A stretch of 64,000 bases of DNA, from positions 124,001 through 188,000 of the forward strand of contig NZ_VMSE01000002.1 of assembly GCF_009858335.1 (NCBI RefSeq), given 5' to 3'. The stretch comes from Methylovorus glucosotrophus. GTDB taxonomy: Bacteria; Pseudomonadota; Gammaproteobacteria; Burkholderiales; Methylophilaceae. The position numbers and the translations under genes were made by a program. Positions 62,520-64,000 of the stretch are shown here, in pieces; within the stretch, counting starts at the first letter, position 1, and each line of letters opens with the position of its first letter. Below the pieces are notes generated by a model. That model did not search any database and was not told where the DNA came from. It saw nothing but the letters and a program-made list of their open reading frames with translations.

Positions 62520-63452
62520 TCAAGCTTCGATGTCGGCACTCAATCGATTTTCCGGACGGCGAAACTCAATGCGGGTACCTTCCTGACTAGCCATGGCAAG
62601 CGCGGGCTGCTCTTCCTTGGCGATGTCGCCAAACAAGGGGTCCTCATCTTCCAGCGATGCGCTGGTCAGGCCTTTGAAGTCGTATAAGTCAGTATCGGCC
62701 AGGTGCGATGGCTCGACATTGGTAATCGCACGGAAAATATTATTGATGCGGCCGGGCTGTTCGCGTTCCCACGCGTTCAGCATGTCCTTGATTTTTTGGC
62801 GTTGCAGATTTTCCTGCGAGCCACACAGGTCGCAAGGAATAATCGGGAATTCCATGCCCCTGGCGTAGGCGGCAATGTCTTTTTCAGCACAATAGGCCAG
62901 CGGGCGGATCACCATGAATTCGCCGCGATTGGTACTGAGCTTGGGCGGCATGGCTTTGAGCTTGGAGCCAAAGAACATATTCAGAAACAGGGTCTGCACA
63001 ATATCGTCGCGATGATGGCCCAGGGCAATTTTATTGGCGCCCAGGGCTTTTGCCGTGCTGTAAATAATGCCGCGACGCAGGCGCGAGCACAGTGAGCAGG
63101 TGGTTTTGCCTTCGGGGATTTTTTCCTTGACGATGGAATAGGTGTCGGCTTCGACGATGCGGTATTCTACGCCCAGCTTTTCCAGATAGGCTGGCAGGAC
63201 ATCTTCCGGGAAGTTGGGCTGCTTCTGGTCCAGATTCATGGCGATCAGCTTGAAATCCACCGGTGCGCGTTCCTGCAGGGCCAGCAACAGCATCAGCATG
63301 GCATGCGAATCCTTGCCGCCGCTCATGCAGACCAGCACGGTGTCGCCGTCTTCAATCATGTTGTAATCACCAATGGCTTTGCCAGTGGCACTGATCAGGC
63401 TGTTGCGCAACTTCAGGAAGTTGGCGGAGACGTTGTCGGGATAATGTTTCAT
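62520..63452 (-). CDS. ttcA: tRNA 2-thiocytidine(32) synthetase TtcA
   Basis: An iron-sulfur, ATP-dependent enzyme that thiolates C32 of some tRNAs. The 310 residues contain the PP-loop [16 protein letters not shown] near 45, the two cluster-binding pairs CSLC near 120 and CDLC near 213, and [18 protein letters not shown] near 145. The frame extends 23 codons upstream; ATG 63452 is the family start. It is followed upstream, on the same strand, by the SDR gene. Confidence 0.96.
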   Translation of the reverse strand: MKHYPDNVSANFLKLRNSLISATGKAIGDYNMIEDGDTVLVCMSGGKDSHAMLMLLLALQERAPVDFKLIAMNLDQKQPNFPEDVLPAYLEKLGVEYRIVEADTYSIVKEKIPEGKTTCSLCSRLRRGIIYSTAKALGANKIALGHHRDDIVQTLFLNMFFGSKLKAMPPKLSTNRGEFMVIRPLAYCAEKDIAAYARGMEFPIIPCDLCGSQENLQRQKIKDMLNAWEREQPGRINNIFRAITNVEPSHLADTDLYDFKGLTSASLEDEDPLFGDIAKEEQPALAMASQEGTRIEFRRPENRLSADIEA

Positions 63453-63492
63453 GCGGCTATTATAAAGTATGCATCCGGATTTGATGCATGGC

Positions 63493-64000
63493 TCACAAGT
63501 TAAGCGAGCGACCACCATCAATGGCCATCACGTGCCCGGTGACAAACGGCGCATCCTGAATCAGGAAGCGAACGGCTTTGGCCACATCGTCCCCCTCGCC
63601 TATGCGCTTCAGCAGGGTTTGCGAAATAACGCGTTGTCGATACACCTCGTCAAATTGCGGGTTGTCTTCCGGCCATAGCACGGGGCCGGGCGCCACGGCG
63701 TTAACGCGGACTTCTGGTCCGAGCTCATGCGCGAGCGATTTTGTCAGGGTGACCAGACCCGCTTTGGCCACGCTGTAGACGATGTAGCCTTTCTTCGGCC
63801 GTTCCACATGCATGTCGGTAATGTTGATAATGCAGCCGCTATTTTTGCGCAGCTCGGGCGCTGCTGCTTGCGACAGGAACAACGGTGCTTTGAGGTTGGA
63901 ACCGACAAGGTCTGTCCAGGCGTCTTCGCTGATCTGGCCGAGCTCGGTGGCGTAGTAGCTGGAGGCGTTATTGATCAGCACGTCCAGTTTGCCGAACTGC
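63493..64000 (-). CDS. Short-chain dehydrogenase, pteridine-reductase-like (5' end outside window)
   Basis: About 168 C-terminal residues of an SDR enzyme. Seen: [11 protein letters not shown] (NNAS variant of NNAG), the catalytic [16 protein letters not shown] with Tyr and Lys, [19 protein letters not shown], and the C-terminal [15 protein letters not shown]. The Ser of the catalytic triad is replaced by Asp in ITDMHVERP, the pattern of FolM/PTR1 pteridine reductases. It lies 40 bp before ttcA in transcription order, as in many betaproteobacteria. The N-terminal NADPH-binding motif is beyond base 64000. Confidence 0.88.
   Translation of the reverse strand, partial: QFGKLDVLINNASSYYATELGQISEDAWTDLVGSNLKAPLFLSQAAAPELRKNSGCIINITDMHVERPKKGYIVYSVAKAGLVTLTKSLAHELGPEVRVNAVAPGPVLWPEDNPQFDEVYRQRVISQTLLKRIGEGDDVAKAVRFLIQDAPFVTGHVMAIDGGRSLNL

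Noticed and set aside
1..64000. tRNA genes, CRISPR arrays, prophage or insertion sequences
   Set aside because: No cloverleaf-like, repeat-spacer, integrase or transposase signal was seen on either strand; the holin-family gene at 418 is a chromosomal membrane protein.

Overview
This window is about 64 kb of a bacterial chromosome with moderately high GC. Nearly all of it is tightly packed housekeeping sequence. The gene neighbourhoods are betaproteobacterial: smg-dprA-LysM-def-fmt-htpX-rsmB-DUF4390-ntrYX, the rpoN/PTS/hprK/rapZ block with lptABC-kdsCD, and the ECF sigma-DUF3619-DUF3106-RDD block. Together with azurin, orphan soxYZ and ahcY-holin-like-metF they suggest a Nitrosomonadales member, probably a methylotroph of the Methylophilaceae. 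That placement is inferred from remembered gene order, not from a search. I see no tRNA, rRNA, CRISPR array, prophage or intact insertion sequence.

Layout. 1-1.6 kb: methyl cycle (end of ahcY, small membrane protein, metF). 1.6-12.3 kb: smg and dprA, a LysM protein, def-fmt (start and end of protein synthesis), htpX, rsmB, a DUF4390 secreted protein and a two-component pair of NtrYX type. 12.3-16.6 kb: TfoX-N protein, xthA, an odd glutaredoxin, prlC, DUF4870. 16.6-26.5 kb, minus strand: a regulatory PTS without permease (EI, HPr, IIA-Man-like, HPr kinase), rapZ, hpf, rpoN, then lptB-lptA-lptC-kdsC-kdsD for LPS export and Kdo synthesis. 26.5-33.2 kb: a Kef-type antiporter preceded by a possible leader ORF, thiO, skp/ompH, moaC, a BepA-like protease and soxYZ. 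33.2-36.7 kb: membrane monohaem cytochrome and the ahpC-ahpF peroxide defence pair. 36.8-44.5 kb: hda, an AI-2E-family permease, purM, tandem DUF3108 proteins, a second RsmB-type methyltransferase and a dicarboxylate-type symporter. 44.6-46.4 kb: azurin behind a Fur-box-like site, then a cysteine-rich leader ORF and an EamA transporter. 46.4-64 kb: ampD, a Na/Ca-type antiporter, a PilSR-like pair, an ECF sigma operon, lptFG, pepA-holC, gcvH, a PBP7-like peptidase, topA, ttcA and part of a pteridine-reductase-like gene.

Most interesting. (1) Between azurin and the EamA-family transporter lies a good sigma70 promoter (45261-45290). Its predicted start falls only 0-3 nt before a 29-codon ORF ending in a Cys-Cys-Gly-Cys cluster, so the ORF would be leaderless or nearly so. 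The Cys codons lie inside an RNA segment that can pair with the left arm of a downstream hairpin. A second perfect 10-bp hairpin ends one base before the transporter ATG. This has the architecture of a cysteine- or metal-sensing translational attenuator. (2) Both sigma54-type response regulators here have lost GAFTGA and key ATPase residues, although rpoN itself looks intact. (3) Further candidates are a strong-SD mini-ORF coupled to the Kef-type antiporter, soxYZ without the rest of sox, and several structured intergenic repeats.
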